This document shows, piece by piece, positions 10,986-24,000 of a stretch of 64,000 nucleotides of DNA. The notes beneath the pieces are model-generated. The model had not been told where the DNA came from, did not search any database, and was given only the letters and a program-made list of their open reading frames with translations. The position numbers and the translations under genes are program-made. The number at the start of each line of letters is the position of its first letter. Position 1 is the stretch's first letter. The DNA is taken from assembly GCA_963580455.1 (NCBI GenBank), contig OY756972.1, positions 12,911,001 through 12,975,000 on the forward strand. The letters are read 5' to 3'. The DNA comes from Euonymus europaeus. Its lineage: Eukaryota > Streptophyta > Magnoliopsida > Celastrales > Celastraceae.

Positions 10986-12650
10986 TTTGATAGTCTGAAG
11001 TTGCACATCTATCTCTATGGAGGAGCTTTTAACGGATTTCTCTATTTGTCATAGAAAGTTGGTGTTTTGGCATCGAAATAATCTAGGAAGGTTATACTCA
11101 TAAAATTTGACATATAAGAACAATAAAAAATCTATTCCGACCGACTTTGATAGTCCGAAGTGCTCAACTCTCTCTATGGAGGAGCTTTTAATGATTTTGT
11201 CCATTTGTCATAGAAAGTTGGTGTTTTGGCATCGAAATAATCTAGAAAGGTTATACTCATAAAATTTGACATATAAGAAATACAAAAATTGTACACCGAG
11301 CAACTTTGATGATTCGAAGTTGCTCAACTCTCTCTATGGAGGAGCTTTTAACGGTTTTGTCCATTTGTCATAGAAAGTTGGTGTTTTGGCATCGAACTAA
11401 TCTAGGAAGCATATACTCATAAAATTTGACATATAAGAACTATAAAAATTGTACACCGAGCAACTGTGATGATCCGAAGTTGCTCAACTCTCTCTATGGA
11501 GAAGCTTTTAACGGTTTTGTCCATTTGTCATAGAAAGTTGGAGTTTTGGCATCGAAATAATCTAGGAAGCATATACTCATAAAATTTGACATATAAGAAC
11601 AATAAAAATTGCACACCGAACAACTTTGATGATCCGAAATTGCTCAACTCTCTCTATGAAGCAGCTTTTGACGGTTTTGTCCATTTGTCATAGAAAGTTG
11701 GTGTTTTGGCATCAAAATAATCTAGGAAACTTATACCCGTAAAATTTGACATAGAAGAACAGTAAAAAGTCTATTCCGAGCGACTTTGATAATCCGAAGT
11801 TGCTCAACTCTCTCTATGGAGGAGCTTTTAACGGTTTTGTCCATTTGTCATAGAAAGTTGTTGTTTTGGCATCGAAATAATCTATGATGCTTATAATCAT
11901 AAAATTTGACATATAAGAACAATAAAAAGTGTACACCGAGCAACTTTGATGGTCCGAAGTTGCTCAACACTCTCTATGGAGGAGCTTTTAATGGTTTTGT
12001 CTATTTGTCATAGAAAGTTGGTGTTTTGGCATTGAAATAATCTTGGAAGGTTATACTCATAAAATTTGACATATAAGAACAATAAAAAATCTATCCCGAG
12101 CGACTTTGATAGTCCGAAGTTGCTCAACTCTCTCTATGTAGGACCTTTTAACTGTTTTGTCCATTTGTCATAGAAAGTTGGTGTTTTGGCATCGAAATAA
12201 TCTACGAAGCTTATACTCATAAAATTTGACATATAAGAACAATAAAAATTGCACACCGAGCGATTTTGATGATCCGAAATTGCTCTACTCTCTCTATGGA
12301 GGAGCTTTTAACGGTTTTGTCCATTTGTCATAGAAAGTTGGTGTTTTGGCATCGAAATAATCTATGAAGCATATACTCATAAAATTTGACAAATAAGAAC
12401 AATAAAAAGTGTACACCGAGCAACTTTGATGGTCTGAAGTTGCTCAACACTCTCTATGGAGGAGCTATTAACGGTTTTCTCAATTTGTCATAGATAGTTG
12501 GTGTTTTGGCATCGAAATAATCTAGGAAGCTTATACACATAAAATTTGACATATAAGAACTATAAAAATTGTACACCGAGCAACTTTGATGATCCGAAGT
12601 TGCTCAACTCTCTCTATGGAGGAGCTTTTAACGGTTTTGTCCATTTGTCA
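10985..12650 (+). repeat. Satellite monomers without a clear local HOR
   Basis: This stretch continues the 160-bp monomer in register. I could not match it to a long, closely similar partner elsewhere in the window. Single monomers resemble types seen near 6.6-7.1 kb, such as AGCATATACTC and GAGCAGCTTTTGACGG, so it may be an older related block. No gene or inserted element is present. Confidence 0.6.
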
Positions 12651-15200
12651 TAGAAAGTTGGTATTTTGGCATCGAAATAATCTAGGAAGCATATACTCAT
12701 AAAATTTGACATATAAGAACAATAAAAATTGCACACCGAGCAACTTTGATGATTCGAAATTGCTCAACTCTCTCTATGGAGCAGCTTTTAACGGTTTTGT
12801 CCATTTGTCATAGAAAATTGGTGTTTTGGCATCAAAATAATCTAGGAAACTTATACCCCTAAAATTTGACATAGAAGAACAGTAAAAAGTCTATCCCGAG
12901 CGACTTTGATAGTCCGAAGTTGCTCAACTCTCTCTATGGAAGAGCATTTAACGGTTTTGTCTATTTGTCATAGAAAGTTGGTGTTTTGGCATTGAAATAA
13001 TCTAGGAAGGTTATACTCATAAAATTTGACATATAAGAACAATAAAAAATCTATCCCGAGCGACTTTGATAGTCCGAAGTTGCTCGTCTCTCTCTATGGA
13101 GGAGCTTTTAACGGTTTTCTTCATTTGTCATAGAAAGTTGGTGTTTTGGCATCGAAATAATCCAGGAAGGTTATACACATAAAATTTGACACATAAGAAC
13201 TATAAAAATTGTACACCGAGCAACTATGAGGGTCCGAAGTTGCTCAACTCTCTCTATGGAGGAGCTTTTAACGGTTTTGTCAATTTGTCATAGAAAGTTG
13301 GTGTTTTGTCATCGAAATAATCTAGGAAGCTTATACTCATAAAATTTGACCTATAAGAACAATAAAAATTATACACCGAACAACTTTGATGGTCCGAAGT
13401 TGATCAACTCTCTCTATGGAGGAGCTTTTAACGGTTTTGTCCATTTGTCATGGAAAGTTGGTGTTTTGGCGTCGAAATAATCTAGGAAGGTTATACTCAT
13501 AAAATTTGACATATAAGAACAATAAAAAGTCTATCCAGAGCAACTTTGATAGTCCGAAGTTGCTCAACTCTCTCTATGTAGGAGCTTTTAACGGTTTTGT
13601 CCATTTGTCATAGAAAGTTGGTGTTTTGGCATCGAAATAATCTAGGAAGTTTATACTCACAAAATTTGACATATAAGAACAATAAAAATTGCACACCGAG
13701 CGACTCTGATGATCCGAAATTGCTCAACACTCTCTATGGAGGAGCTTTTAACGGTTTTGTCCATTTGTCATAGAAAGTTGGTGTTTTGGCATCAAAATAA
13801 TCTAGGAAACTTATACTCGTAAAATTTTACATAGAAGAACAGTAAAAAGTGTACACCGAGCAACTTTGATTGTCCAAAGTTGCTCATCTCTCTCTATGGA
13901 GGAGCTTTTAACGGTTTTCTCCATTTGTCATAGAAAGTTGGTGTTTTGGCATCGAAATAATCCGGGAAGGTTATACACATAATATTTGACACATAAGAAC
14001 TATAAAAATTGTACACCGAGCAACTATGAGGGTCCGAAGTTGCTCAACTCTCTCTATGGAGGAGCTTTTAACGGTTTTGTCCATTTGTCATAGAAAGTTG
14101 GTGTTTTGGCATCGAAAAAATCTAAGAAGCTTATACTCATAAAATTTGACATATAAGAACAATAAAAATTGTACACCGAACAACTTTGATGGTCCGAAGT
14201 TGATCAACTCTCTCTATGGAGAAGCTTTTAACGGTTTTGTCCATTTGTCATGGAAAGTTGGTGTTTTGGCGTCGAAATAATCTAGGAAGGTTATACTCAT
14301 AAAATTTGACATATAAGAACCATAACAAGTCTATCCCGAGCGACTTTGATAGTCCGAAGTTGCTCAACTCTCTCTATGTAGGAGCTTTTAACGGTTTTCT
14401 CCATTTGTCATAGAAAGTTGGTGTTTTGGCATTGAAATAATCTAGGAAGCTTATACTCATAAAATTTGACAGATAAGAACAATAAAAATTTTACATCGAG
14501 CAACTTTGATGGTCCGAAGTTGCTCAACTCTCTCTATGGAGGAGCTTTTAACGGTTTTGTCCATTTGTCAAAGAAAGTTGGTGTTTTGAAATCGAAATAA
14601 TCTAGGAAGCTTATACTCATAAAATTTGACATATAAGAACAATAAAAAGTGTACACCGGGAAACTTCGATGGTCCAAAGTTGCTCAATTCTCTCTGTGGA
14701 GGAGCTTTTAACGTTTTTGTCCATTAGTAATAGAAAGTTGGTGTTTTGGCATCGAAATAATCTACGAAGCTTATACTCATAAAATTTGACATATAAGAAC
14801 AATAAAAAGTGTACACCGCGCAACTATGATGGTCCGAAGTTGCTCAACACTCTCTATGGAGGAGCTTTTAACGGTTTTGTCCATTTTTCATAGAAAGTTG
14901 GTGTTTTGGCATCAAAATAATCTAGGAAGGTTATACTCATAAAATTTGACATATAAGAACAATAAAAAACCTATCCCTTGCGACTTTGATAGTCCGAAGT
15001 TGCTCATCTCTCTCTATGGAGGAGCTTCTAACGGTTTTCTCCATTTGTCATAGAAAGTTGGTGTTTTGGCATCGAAATAATCTAGGAAGCTTATACACAT
15101 AAAATTTGACATATAAGAACTATAAAAATTGTACACCGAGCAACTTTGATGATCCGAAGTTGCTCAACTCTCTCTATGGAGGAGCTTTTAACGGTTTTGT
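12650..15200 (+). repeat. Rearranged block related to 16.3-18.8 kb
   Basis: Markers here recur downstream, but at offsets that step. GTATTTTGGC at 12,661 matches 16,339 (offset 3,678). CTCGTCTCTC at 13,083 matches 16,920 (3,837). The ATAACAAGTCTATCC segment near 14,322 matches about 17,674 (3,352). The ATATAAGAATAATAAAAATT segment near 15,431 matches 17,983 (2,552). The steps are whole numbers of monomers, so monomers were gained and lost between the two copies after duplication. Confidence 0.7.
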
Positions 15201-15939
15201 CCATTTTTCATTTAAAGTTGGTGTTTTGGCATCGAAATAATCTAGGAAGCTTATACTCATAAAATTTGACATATAAGAACAATAAAAATTGCACACCGAG
15301 CAACTTTGATGATCCGAAATTGCACAACTCTCTCTATGGAGGAGCTTTTAACGGTTTTGTCCATTTGTCATAGAAAGTTGGTGTTTTGGCATCGAAATAA
15401 TCTAGGAAGCTTATACTCATAAAATTTGACATATAAGAATAATAAAAATTATACACCGAGCAACTTTGATGATCCGAAGTTGCTCAACTCTTTTATGGAG
15501 AAGCTTTTAACGGTTTTGTCCATTAGTCATAGAAAGTTGGTGTTTTGGAATCCAAAAAATCTAGGAAACTTATACTCATAAAATTTGACATAGAAGAACA
15601 ATAAAAAGTCTATCACGAGCGACTTTGATAGTCTGAAGTTGCTCAACTCTCTCTATGTAGGAGCTTTTAACGGTTTTCACCATTTGTCATAGAAAGTTGG
15701 TGTTTTGGAATCGAAATAATCTATGAAGCTTAAACTCGTAAAATTTGACGTATAAGAACAATAAAAATTGTACACCGAGCAACTTTGATGGTTTGAAGTT
15801 GCTCAACTCTCTCTATGGTGGAGCTTTTAACGGTTTTGTCCATTAGTCATAGAAAGTTGGTGTTTTGGCATCGAAATAATCTAGGAAGCTTATACTCATA
15901 AATTTGACTTATAAGAACAATAAAAAGTGTACACCGGGA

Positions 15940-15959
15940 AACTTCGATGGTCCGAAGTT
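15940..15959. repeat. Shifted form of the monomer dyad (AACTTCG / CGAAGTT)
   Basis: In the monomer class with ACACCGGGAAACTTCGATGG, the outer arm is broken by the GGGAAA change, but the inner part is improved. AACTTCG at 15940-15946 pairs exactly with CGAAGTT at 15953-15959 around a 6-nt ATGGTC loop. The class recurs, for example near 18,490, 21,685, 25,520, 27,280, 31,275, 33,040, 36,870, 43,745, 44,225 and 50,940. A dyad is thus retained although its arms have moved inward. Confidence 0.75.
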
Positions 15960-16319
15960 GCTCAATTCTCTCTGTGGAGGAGCTTTTAACGTTTTTGTCC
16001 ATTAGTCATAGAAATTTGGTGTTTTGGCATCGAAATAATCTAGGAAGGTTATATTCATAAAATTTGACATATAAGAACAATAAAAAGTCTATCCCGAGCG
16101 ACTTTGATAGTCCGAAGTTGCTCAACTCTCTCTATGGAGGAGCTTTTAAAGGTTTTCTCGATTTGTCATAGAAATTTGGTGTTTTGGCATCGAAATAATC
16201 CAGTAAGCTTGTACTCATAAAATTTGACATATAAGAACAATAAAAATTGTACACCGAGCAACTTTGATGATCCGAAGTTGCTCAACTCTCTCTATGGAGG
16301 TGCTTTTAACGGTTTCGTC

Positions 16320-18870
16320 CATTTGTCATAGAAAGTTGGTATTTTGGCATCGAAATAATCTAGGAAGCATATACTCATAAAATTTGACATATAAGAACAA
16401 TAAAAATTGCACACCGAGCAACTTTGATGATTCGAAATTGTTCAACTCTCTCTATTGAGCAGCTTTTAACGGTTTTGTCCATTTGTCATAGAAAATTGGT
16501 GTTTTGGCATCAAAATAATCTAGGAAACTTATACCCCTAAAATTTGACATAGAAGAACAGTAAAAAGTCTATCCCGAGCGACTTTGATAGTCCGAAGTTG
16601 CTCAACTCTCTCTATGGAGGAGCTTTTAATGGTTTTGTCCATTTGTCATAGAAAGTTGGTGTTTTGGCATCGAAATAATCTATGAAGCTTATACTCATAA
16701 AATTTGACATATAAGAACAATAAAAAGTGTACACCGAGCAACTTTGATGGTCCGAAGTTGTCAACACTCTCTATGGAGGAGCTTTTAACGGTTTTGTCTA
16801 TTTGTCATAGAAAGTTGGTGTTTTGGCATTGAAATAATCTAGGAAGGTTATACTCATAAAATTTGACATATAAGAACAATAAAAAATCTATCCCGAGCGA
16901 CTTTGATAGTCTGAAGTTGCTCGTCTCTCTCTATGGGGGAGCTTTTAACGGTTTTCTTCATTTGTCATAGAAAGTTGGTGTTTTGGCATCGAAATAATCC
17001 AGGAAGGTTATACACATAAAATTTGACACATAAGAACTATAAAAATTGTACACCGAGCAACTATGAGGGTCCGAAGTTGATCAACTCTCTCTATGGAGGA
17101 GCTTTTAACGGTTTTGTCAATTTGTCATAGAAAGTTGGTGTTTTGTCATCGAAATAATCTAGGAAGCTTATACTCATAAAATTTGACATATAAGAACAAT
17201 AAAAATTATACACCGAACAACTTTGATGGTCCGAAGTTGATCAACTCTCTCTATGGAGGAGCTTTTAACGGTTTTGTCCATTTGTCATGGAAAGTTGGTG
17301 TTTTGGCGTCAATCTAGGAAGGTTATACTCATAAAATTTGACATATAAGAACAATAAAAAGTCTATCCCGAGCGACTTTGATAGTCCGAAGTTGCTCAAC
17401 TCTCTTTATGTAGGAGCTTTTAACGGTTTTGTCAATTTGTCATAGAAAGTTGGTGTTTTGGCATCGAAAAAATCTACGAAGCTTATACTCATAAAATTTG
17501 ACATATAAGAACAATAAAAATTGTACACCGAACAACTTTGATGGTCCGAAGTTGATCAACTCTCTCTATGGAGAAGCTTTTAACGGTTTTGTCCATTTGT
17601 CATGGAAAGTTGGTGTTTTGGCGTCGAAATAATCTAGGAAGGTTATACTCATAAAATTTGACATATAAGAACTATAACAAGTCTATCCCGAGCGACTTTG
17701 ATAGTCCGAAGTTGCTCAACTCTCTCTATGTAGAAGCTTTTAACGGTTTTCTCCATTTGTCATAGAAAGTTGGTGTTTTGGCATTGAAATAATCTAGGAA
17801 GCTTATACTCATAAAATTTGACAGATAAGAACAATAAAAATTTTACTTCGAGCAACTTTGATGGTCCGAAGTTGCTTAACTCTCTCTATGGAGGAGCTTT
17901 TAACGGTTTTGTCCATTTGTCAAAGAAAGTTGGTGTTTTGAAATCGAAATAATCTAGGGAGCTTATACTCATAAAATTTGACATATAAGAATAATAAAAA
18001 TTATACACCGAGCAACTTTGATGCTCCGAAGTTGCTCAACTCTTTTATGGAGAAGCTTTTAACGGTTTTGTCCATTAGTCATAGAAAGTTGGTGTTTTGG
18101 CATCCAAAAAATCTAGGAAACTTATACTCATAAAATTTGACATAGAAGAACAATAAAAAGTCTATCACGAGCGACTTTGATAGTCTGAAGTTGCTCAAAT
18201 CTCTCTATGTAGGAGCTTTTAACGGTTTTCTCCATTTGTCATAGAAAGTTGGTGTTTTGGCATCGAAATAATCTATGAAGCTTAAACTCGTAAAATTTGA
18301 CATATAAGAACAATAAAAATTGTACACCGAGCAACTTTGATGGTTTGAAGTTGATCAACTCTCTCTATGGTGGAGCTTTTAACGGTTTTGTCCATTAGTC
18401 ATAGAAAGTTGGTGTTTTGGCATCGAAATAATCTAGGAAGCTTATACTCATAAATTTGACTTATAAGAACAATAAAAAGTGTACACCGGGAAACTTCGAT
18501 GGTCCGAAGTTGCTCAATTCTCTCTGTGGAGGAGCTTTTAATGTTTTTGTCCATTAGTCATAGAAAGTTGGTGTTTTGGCATCGAAATAATCTAGGAAGG
18601 TTATATTCATAAAATTTGACATATAAGAACAATAAAAAGTCTATCCCGAGCGACTTTGATAGTCTGAAGTTGCTCAACTCTCTCTATGGAGGAGCTTTTA
18701 AAGGTTTTCTCGATTTGTCATAGAAATTTGGTGTTTTTGCATCGAAATAATCCAGTAAGCTTGTACTAATAAAATTTGACATATAAGAACAATAAAAATT
18801 GTACACCGAGCAACTTCGATGATCCGAAGTTGCTCAACTCTCTCTATGGAGGAGCTTTTAACGGTTTTGT
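16320..18870 (+). repeat. Partner of the 12.65-16.3 kb block, with monomer gains and losses
   Basis: This is the downstream copy of the stepped duplication. Relative to the upstream copy it has about one extra monomer near 16.6-16.8 kb and lacks about three near 17.46 kb and more near 17.95 kb. It also carries a private 5-bp loss at 17310/17311. Such whole-monomer indels are the expected product of unequal crossing-over within an array. Confidence 0.68.
17301..17320 (+). repeat. 5-bp deletion in one monomer
   Basis: The usual GGCGTCGAAATAATCTAGG reads GGCGTCAATCTAGG here; GAAAT is missing between 17310 and 17311. The rest of the monomer is intact. I saw the event only in this copy, so it is a private mutation and a useful single-copy marker in an otherwise repetitive stretch. 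Confidence 0.8.
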
Positions 18871-19080
18871 CCATTTTTCATTTAAAGTTGGTGTTTTGGC
18901 ATCGAAATAATCTAGGAAGCTTATACTCATAAAATTTGACATATAAGAACAATAAAAATTGCACACCGAGCAACTTTGATGATCCGAAATTGCACAACTC
19001 TCTCTATGGAGGAGCTTTTAACGGTTTTGTCCATTTGTCATAGAAAGTTGGTGTTTTGGCATCAAAATAATCTAGGAAGG

Positions 19081-22000
19081 TTATACTCATAAAATTTGAC
19101 ATATAAGAACAATAAAAAACCTATCCCGTGCGACTTTGATAGTCCGAAGTTGCTCATCTCTCTCTATGGAGGAGCTTCTAACGGTTTTCTCCATTTGTCA
19201 TAGAAAGTTGGTGTTTTGGCATCGAAATAATCTAGGAAGCTTATACACATAAAATTTGACATATAAGAACTATAAAAATTGTACACCGAGCAACTTTGAT
19301 GATCCGAAGTTGCTCAACTCTCTCTATGGAGGAGCTTTTAACGGTTTTGTCCATTTTTCATTTAAAGTTGGTGTTTTGGCATCGAAATATTCTAGGAAGC
19401 TTATACTCATAAAATTTGACATATAAGAACAATAAAAATTGCACACCGAGCAACTTTGATGATCCGAAATTGCACAACTCTCTCTATGGAGGAGCTTTTA
19501 ACGGTTTTGTCCATTTGTCATAGAAAGTTGGTGTTTTGGCATCGAAATAATCTAGGAAGCTTATACTCATAAAATTTGACATATAAGAATAATAAAAATT
19601 ATACACCGAGCAACTTTGATGATCCGAAGTTGCTCAACTCTTTTATGGAGAAGCTTTTAACGGTTCTGTCCATTAGTCATAGAAAGTTGGTGTTTTGGCA
19701 TCGAAATAATCTAGGAAGCTTATACTCATAAATTTGACTTATAAGAACAATAAAAAGTCTATCACGAGCGACTTTGATAGTCTGAAGTTGCTCAACTCTC
19801 TCTATGTAGGAGCTTTTAACGGTTTTCTCCATTTGTCATAGAAAGTTGGTGTTTTGGCATCGAAATAATCTATGAAGCTTAAATTCGTAAAATTTGACAT
19901 ATAAGAACAATAAAAATTGTACACCGAGCAACTTTGATGGTCCGAAGTTGCTCAATTCTCTCTGTGGAGGAGCTTTCAACATTTTTGTCCATTAGTCATA
20001 GAAAGTTGTTGTTTTGGCATCGAAATAATCTAGGAAGGTTATATTCATAAAATTTGACATATAAGAACAATAAAAAGTCTATCCCGAGCGACTTTGATAG
20101 TCCGAAGTTGCTCAACTCTCTCTATGGAGGAGCTTTTAAAGGTTTTCTCGATTTGTCATAGAAATTTGGTGTTTTGGCATCTAAATAATCCAGTAAGCTT
20201 GTACTCATAAAATTTGACATATAAGAACAATAAAAATTGTACACCGAGCAACTTTGATGATCCGAAGTTGCTCAACTCTCTCTATGGAGGTGCTTTTAAC
20301 GGTTTCGTCCATTTGTCATAGAAAGTTGGTGTTTTGGCATCGAAATAATCTACGAAGCTTATACTCATAAAATTTGACAGATAAGAACAATAAAAAGTGT
20401 ACACCGAGCAACTATGATGGTCCGAAGTTGCTCAACACTCTCTGTGGAGGAGCTTTTAACGGTTTTGTCCATTTGTCATAGAAAGTTGGTGTTTTGGCAT
20501 CAAAATAATCTAGGAAGGTTATACTCATAAAATTTGACATATAAGAACAATAAAAAACATATCCCGTGCGACTTTGATAGTCCGAAGTTGCTCATCTCTC
20601 TCTATGGAGGAGCTTCTAACGGTTTTCTCCATTTGTCATAGAAAGTTGGTGTTTTGGCATCGAAATAATCTAGGAAGCTTATACACATAAAATTTGACAT
20701 ATAAGAACTATAAAAATTGTACACCGAGCAACTTTGATGATCCGAAGTTGCTCAACTCTCTCTATGGAGGAGCTTTTAACGGTTTTGTCCATTTTTCATT
20801 TAAAGTTGGTGTTTTGGCATCGAAATATTCTAGGAAGCTTATACTCATAAAATTTGACATATAAGAACAATAAAAATTGCACACCGAGCAACTTTGATGG
20901 TCCGAAGTTGATCAATTCTCTCTATGGAGGAGCTTTTAACGGTTTTGTCCATTTGTCATGGAAAGTTGGTGTTTTTGCGTCGAAATAATCTAGGAAGGTT
21001 ATACTCATAAAATTTGACATATAAGAAAAATAAAAAGTCTATCCCGAGCGACTTTGATAGTCCGAAGTTGCTCAACTATCTCTATGTAGGAGCTTTTAAC
21101 GGTTTTGTCCATTTGTCATAGAAAGTTGGTGTTTTGGCATCGAAATAATCTAGGAAGGTTATACTCATAAAATTTGACATATAAGAACAATAAAAATTGC
21201 ACACCGAGCAACTTTGATGATCCGAAATTGCTCAACACTCTCTATGGAGGTGCTTTAAACGGTTTTGTCCATTAGTCATAGAAAGTTGGTGTTTTGGCAT
21301 CCAAAAAATCTAGGAAACTTATACTCATAAAATTTGACATAGAAGAACAATAAAAAGTCTATCACGAGCGACTTTGATAGTCCGAAGTTGCTCAACTCTC
21401 TCTATGTAGGAGCTTTTAACGGTTTTCTCCATTTGTCATAGAAAGTTTGTGTTTTGGCATCGAAATAATCTATGAAGCTTAAACTCGTAAAATTTGACAT
21501 ATAAGAACAATAAAAATTGTACACCGAGCAACTTTGATGGTCTGAAGTTGCTCAACTCTCTCTATGGTGGAGCTTTTAACGGTTTTGTCCATTAGTCATA
21601 GAAAGTTGGTGTTTTGGCATCGAAATAATCTAGGAAGCTTATACTCATAAATTTGACTTATAAGAACAATAAAAAGTGTACACCGGGAAACTTCGATGGT
21701 CCGAAGTTGCTCAATTCTCTCTGTGGAGGAGCTTTTAACGTTTTTGTCCATTAGTCATAGAAAGTTGGTGTTTTGGCATCGAAATAATCTAGGAAGGTTA
21801 TATTCATAAAATTTGACATATAAGAACAATAAAAAGTCTATCCCGAGCGACTTTGATAGTCCGAAGTTGCTCAACTCTCTCTATGGAGGAGCTTTTAAAG
21901 GTTTTCTCGATTTGTCATAGAAATTTGGTGTTTTGGCATCGAAATAATCCAGTAAGCTTGTACTAATAAAATTTGACATATAAGAACAATAAAAATTGTA

Positions 22001-24000
22001 CACCGAGCAACTTTGATGATCCGAAGTTGCTCAACTCTCTCTATGGAGGTGCTTTTAACGGTTTCGTCCATTTGTCATAGAAAGTTGGTGTTTTGGCATC
22101 GAAATAATCTACGAAGCTTATACTCATAAATTTGACAGATAAGAACAATAAAAAGTGTACACCGAGCTACTATGATGGTCCGAAGTTGCTCAACACTCTC
22201 TATGGAGGAGCTTTTAACGGTTTTGTCCATTTGTCATAGAAAGTTGGTGTTTTGGCATCAAAATAATCTAGGAAGGTTATACTCATAAAATTTGACATAT
22301 AAGAACAATAAAAAACCTATCCCGTGCGACTTTGATAGTCCGACGTTGCTCATCTCTCTCTATGGAGGAGCTTCTAACGGTTTTCTCCATTTGTCATAGA
22401 AAGTTGGTGTTTTGGCATCGAAATAATCTAGGAAGCTTATACACATAAAATTTGACATATAAGAACTATAAAAATTGTACACCGAGCAACTTTGATGATC
22501 CGAAGTTGCTCAACTCTCTCTATGGAGGAGCTTTTAACGGTTTTGTCCATTTTTCATTTAAAGTTGGTGTTTTGGCATCGAAATAATCTAGGAAGCTTAT
22601 ACTCATAAAATTTGACATATAAGAACAATAAAAATTGCACACCGAGCAACTTTGATGATCCGAAATTGCACAACTCTCTCTATGGAGGAGCTTTTAACGG
22701 TTTTGTCCATTTTTCATAGAAAGTTGGTGTTTTGGCATCGAAATAATCTAGGAAGCTTATACTCATAAAATTTGACATATAAGAATAATAAAAATTATAC
22801 ACCGAGCAACTTTGATGATCCGAAGTTGCTCAACTCTTTTACGGAGAAGCTTTTAACGGTTTTGTCCATTAGTCATAGAAAGTTGGTGTTTTGGCATCAA
22901 AATAATCTAGGAAGCTTATACTCATAAATTTGACTTATAAGAACAATAAAAAGTCTATCACGAGCGACTTTGATAGTCTGAAGTTGCTCAACTCTCTCTA
23001 TGTAGGAGCTTTTAACGGTTTTCTCCATTTGTCATAGAAAGTTGGTGTTTTGGCATCGAAATAATCTATGAAGCTTAAACTCGTAAAATTTGACATATAA
23101 GAATAATAAAAATTGTACACCGAGCAACTTTGATGGTCCGAAGTTGCTCAATTCTCTCTGTGGAGGAGTTTTTAACGTTTTTGTCCATTAGTCATAGAAA
23201 GTTGGTGTTTTGGCATCGAAATAATCTATGAAGGTTATATTCATAAAATTTGACATATAAGAACAATAAAAAGTCTATCCCGAGCGACTTTGATAGTCCG
23301 AAGTTGCTCAACTCTCTCTATGGAGGAGCTTTTAAAGGTTTTCTCGATTTGTCATAGAAATTTGGTGTTTTGGCATCGAAATAATCCAGTAAGCTTGTAC
23401 TCATAAAATTTGACATATAAGAACAATAAAAATTGTACACCGAGCAACTTTGATGATCCGAAGTTGCTCAACTCTCTCTATGGAGGTGCTTTTAACGGTT
23501 TCGTCCATTTGTCATAGAAAGTTGGTGTTTTGGCATCGAAATAATCTACGAAGCTTATACTCATAAAATTTGACAGATAAGAACAATAAAAAGTGTACAC
23601 CGAGCAACTATGATGGTCCGAAGTTGCTCAACACTCTCTATGGAGGAGCTTTTAACGGTTTTGTCCATTTGTCATAGAAAGTTGGTGTTTTGGCATCAAA
23701 ATAATCTAGGAAGGTTATACTCATAAAATTTGACATATAAGAACAATAAAAAACATATCCCGTGCGACTTTGATAGTCCGAAGTTGCTCATCTCTCTCTA
23801 TGGAGGCGCTTCTAACGGTTTTCTCCATTTGTCATAGAAAGTTGGTGTTTTGGCATCGAAATAATCTAGGAAGCTTATACACATAAAATTTGACATATAA
23901 GAACTATAAAAATTGTACACCGAGCAACTTTGATGATCCGAAGTTGCTCAACTCTCTCTATGGAGGAGCTTTTAACGGTTTTGTCCATTTTTCATTTGAA
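19081..24000 (+). repeat. 3,196-bp (20-monomer) higher-order repeat, incomplete second copy
   Basis: CTATCCCGTGCGACTTTGAT at 19,121 recurs at 22,317, an offset of 3,196 bp. The unusual CATTTTTCATTTAAAGTTGG monomer follows the same offset (about 19,357 to 22,553, and 20,797 to 23,993, where it reads CATTTGAAG). Within the unit the marker occurs twice, 1,440 bp and about 1,756 bp apart, so the 20-mer looks like a fused 9-mer and 11-mer. Confidence 0.75.
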
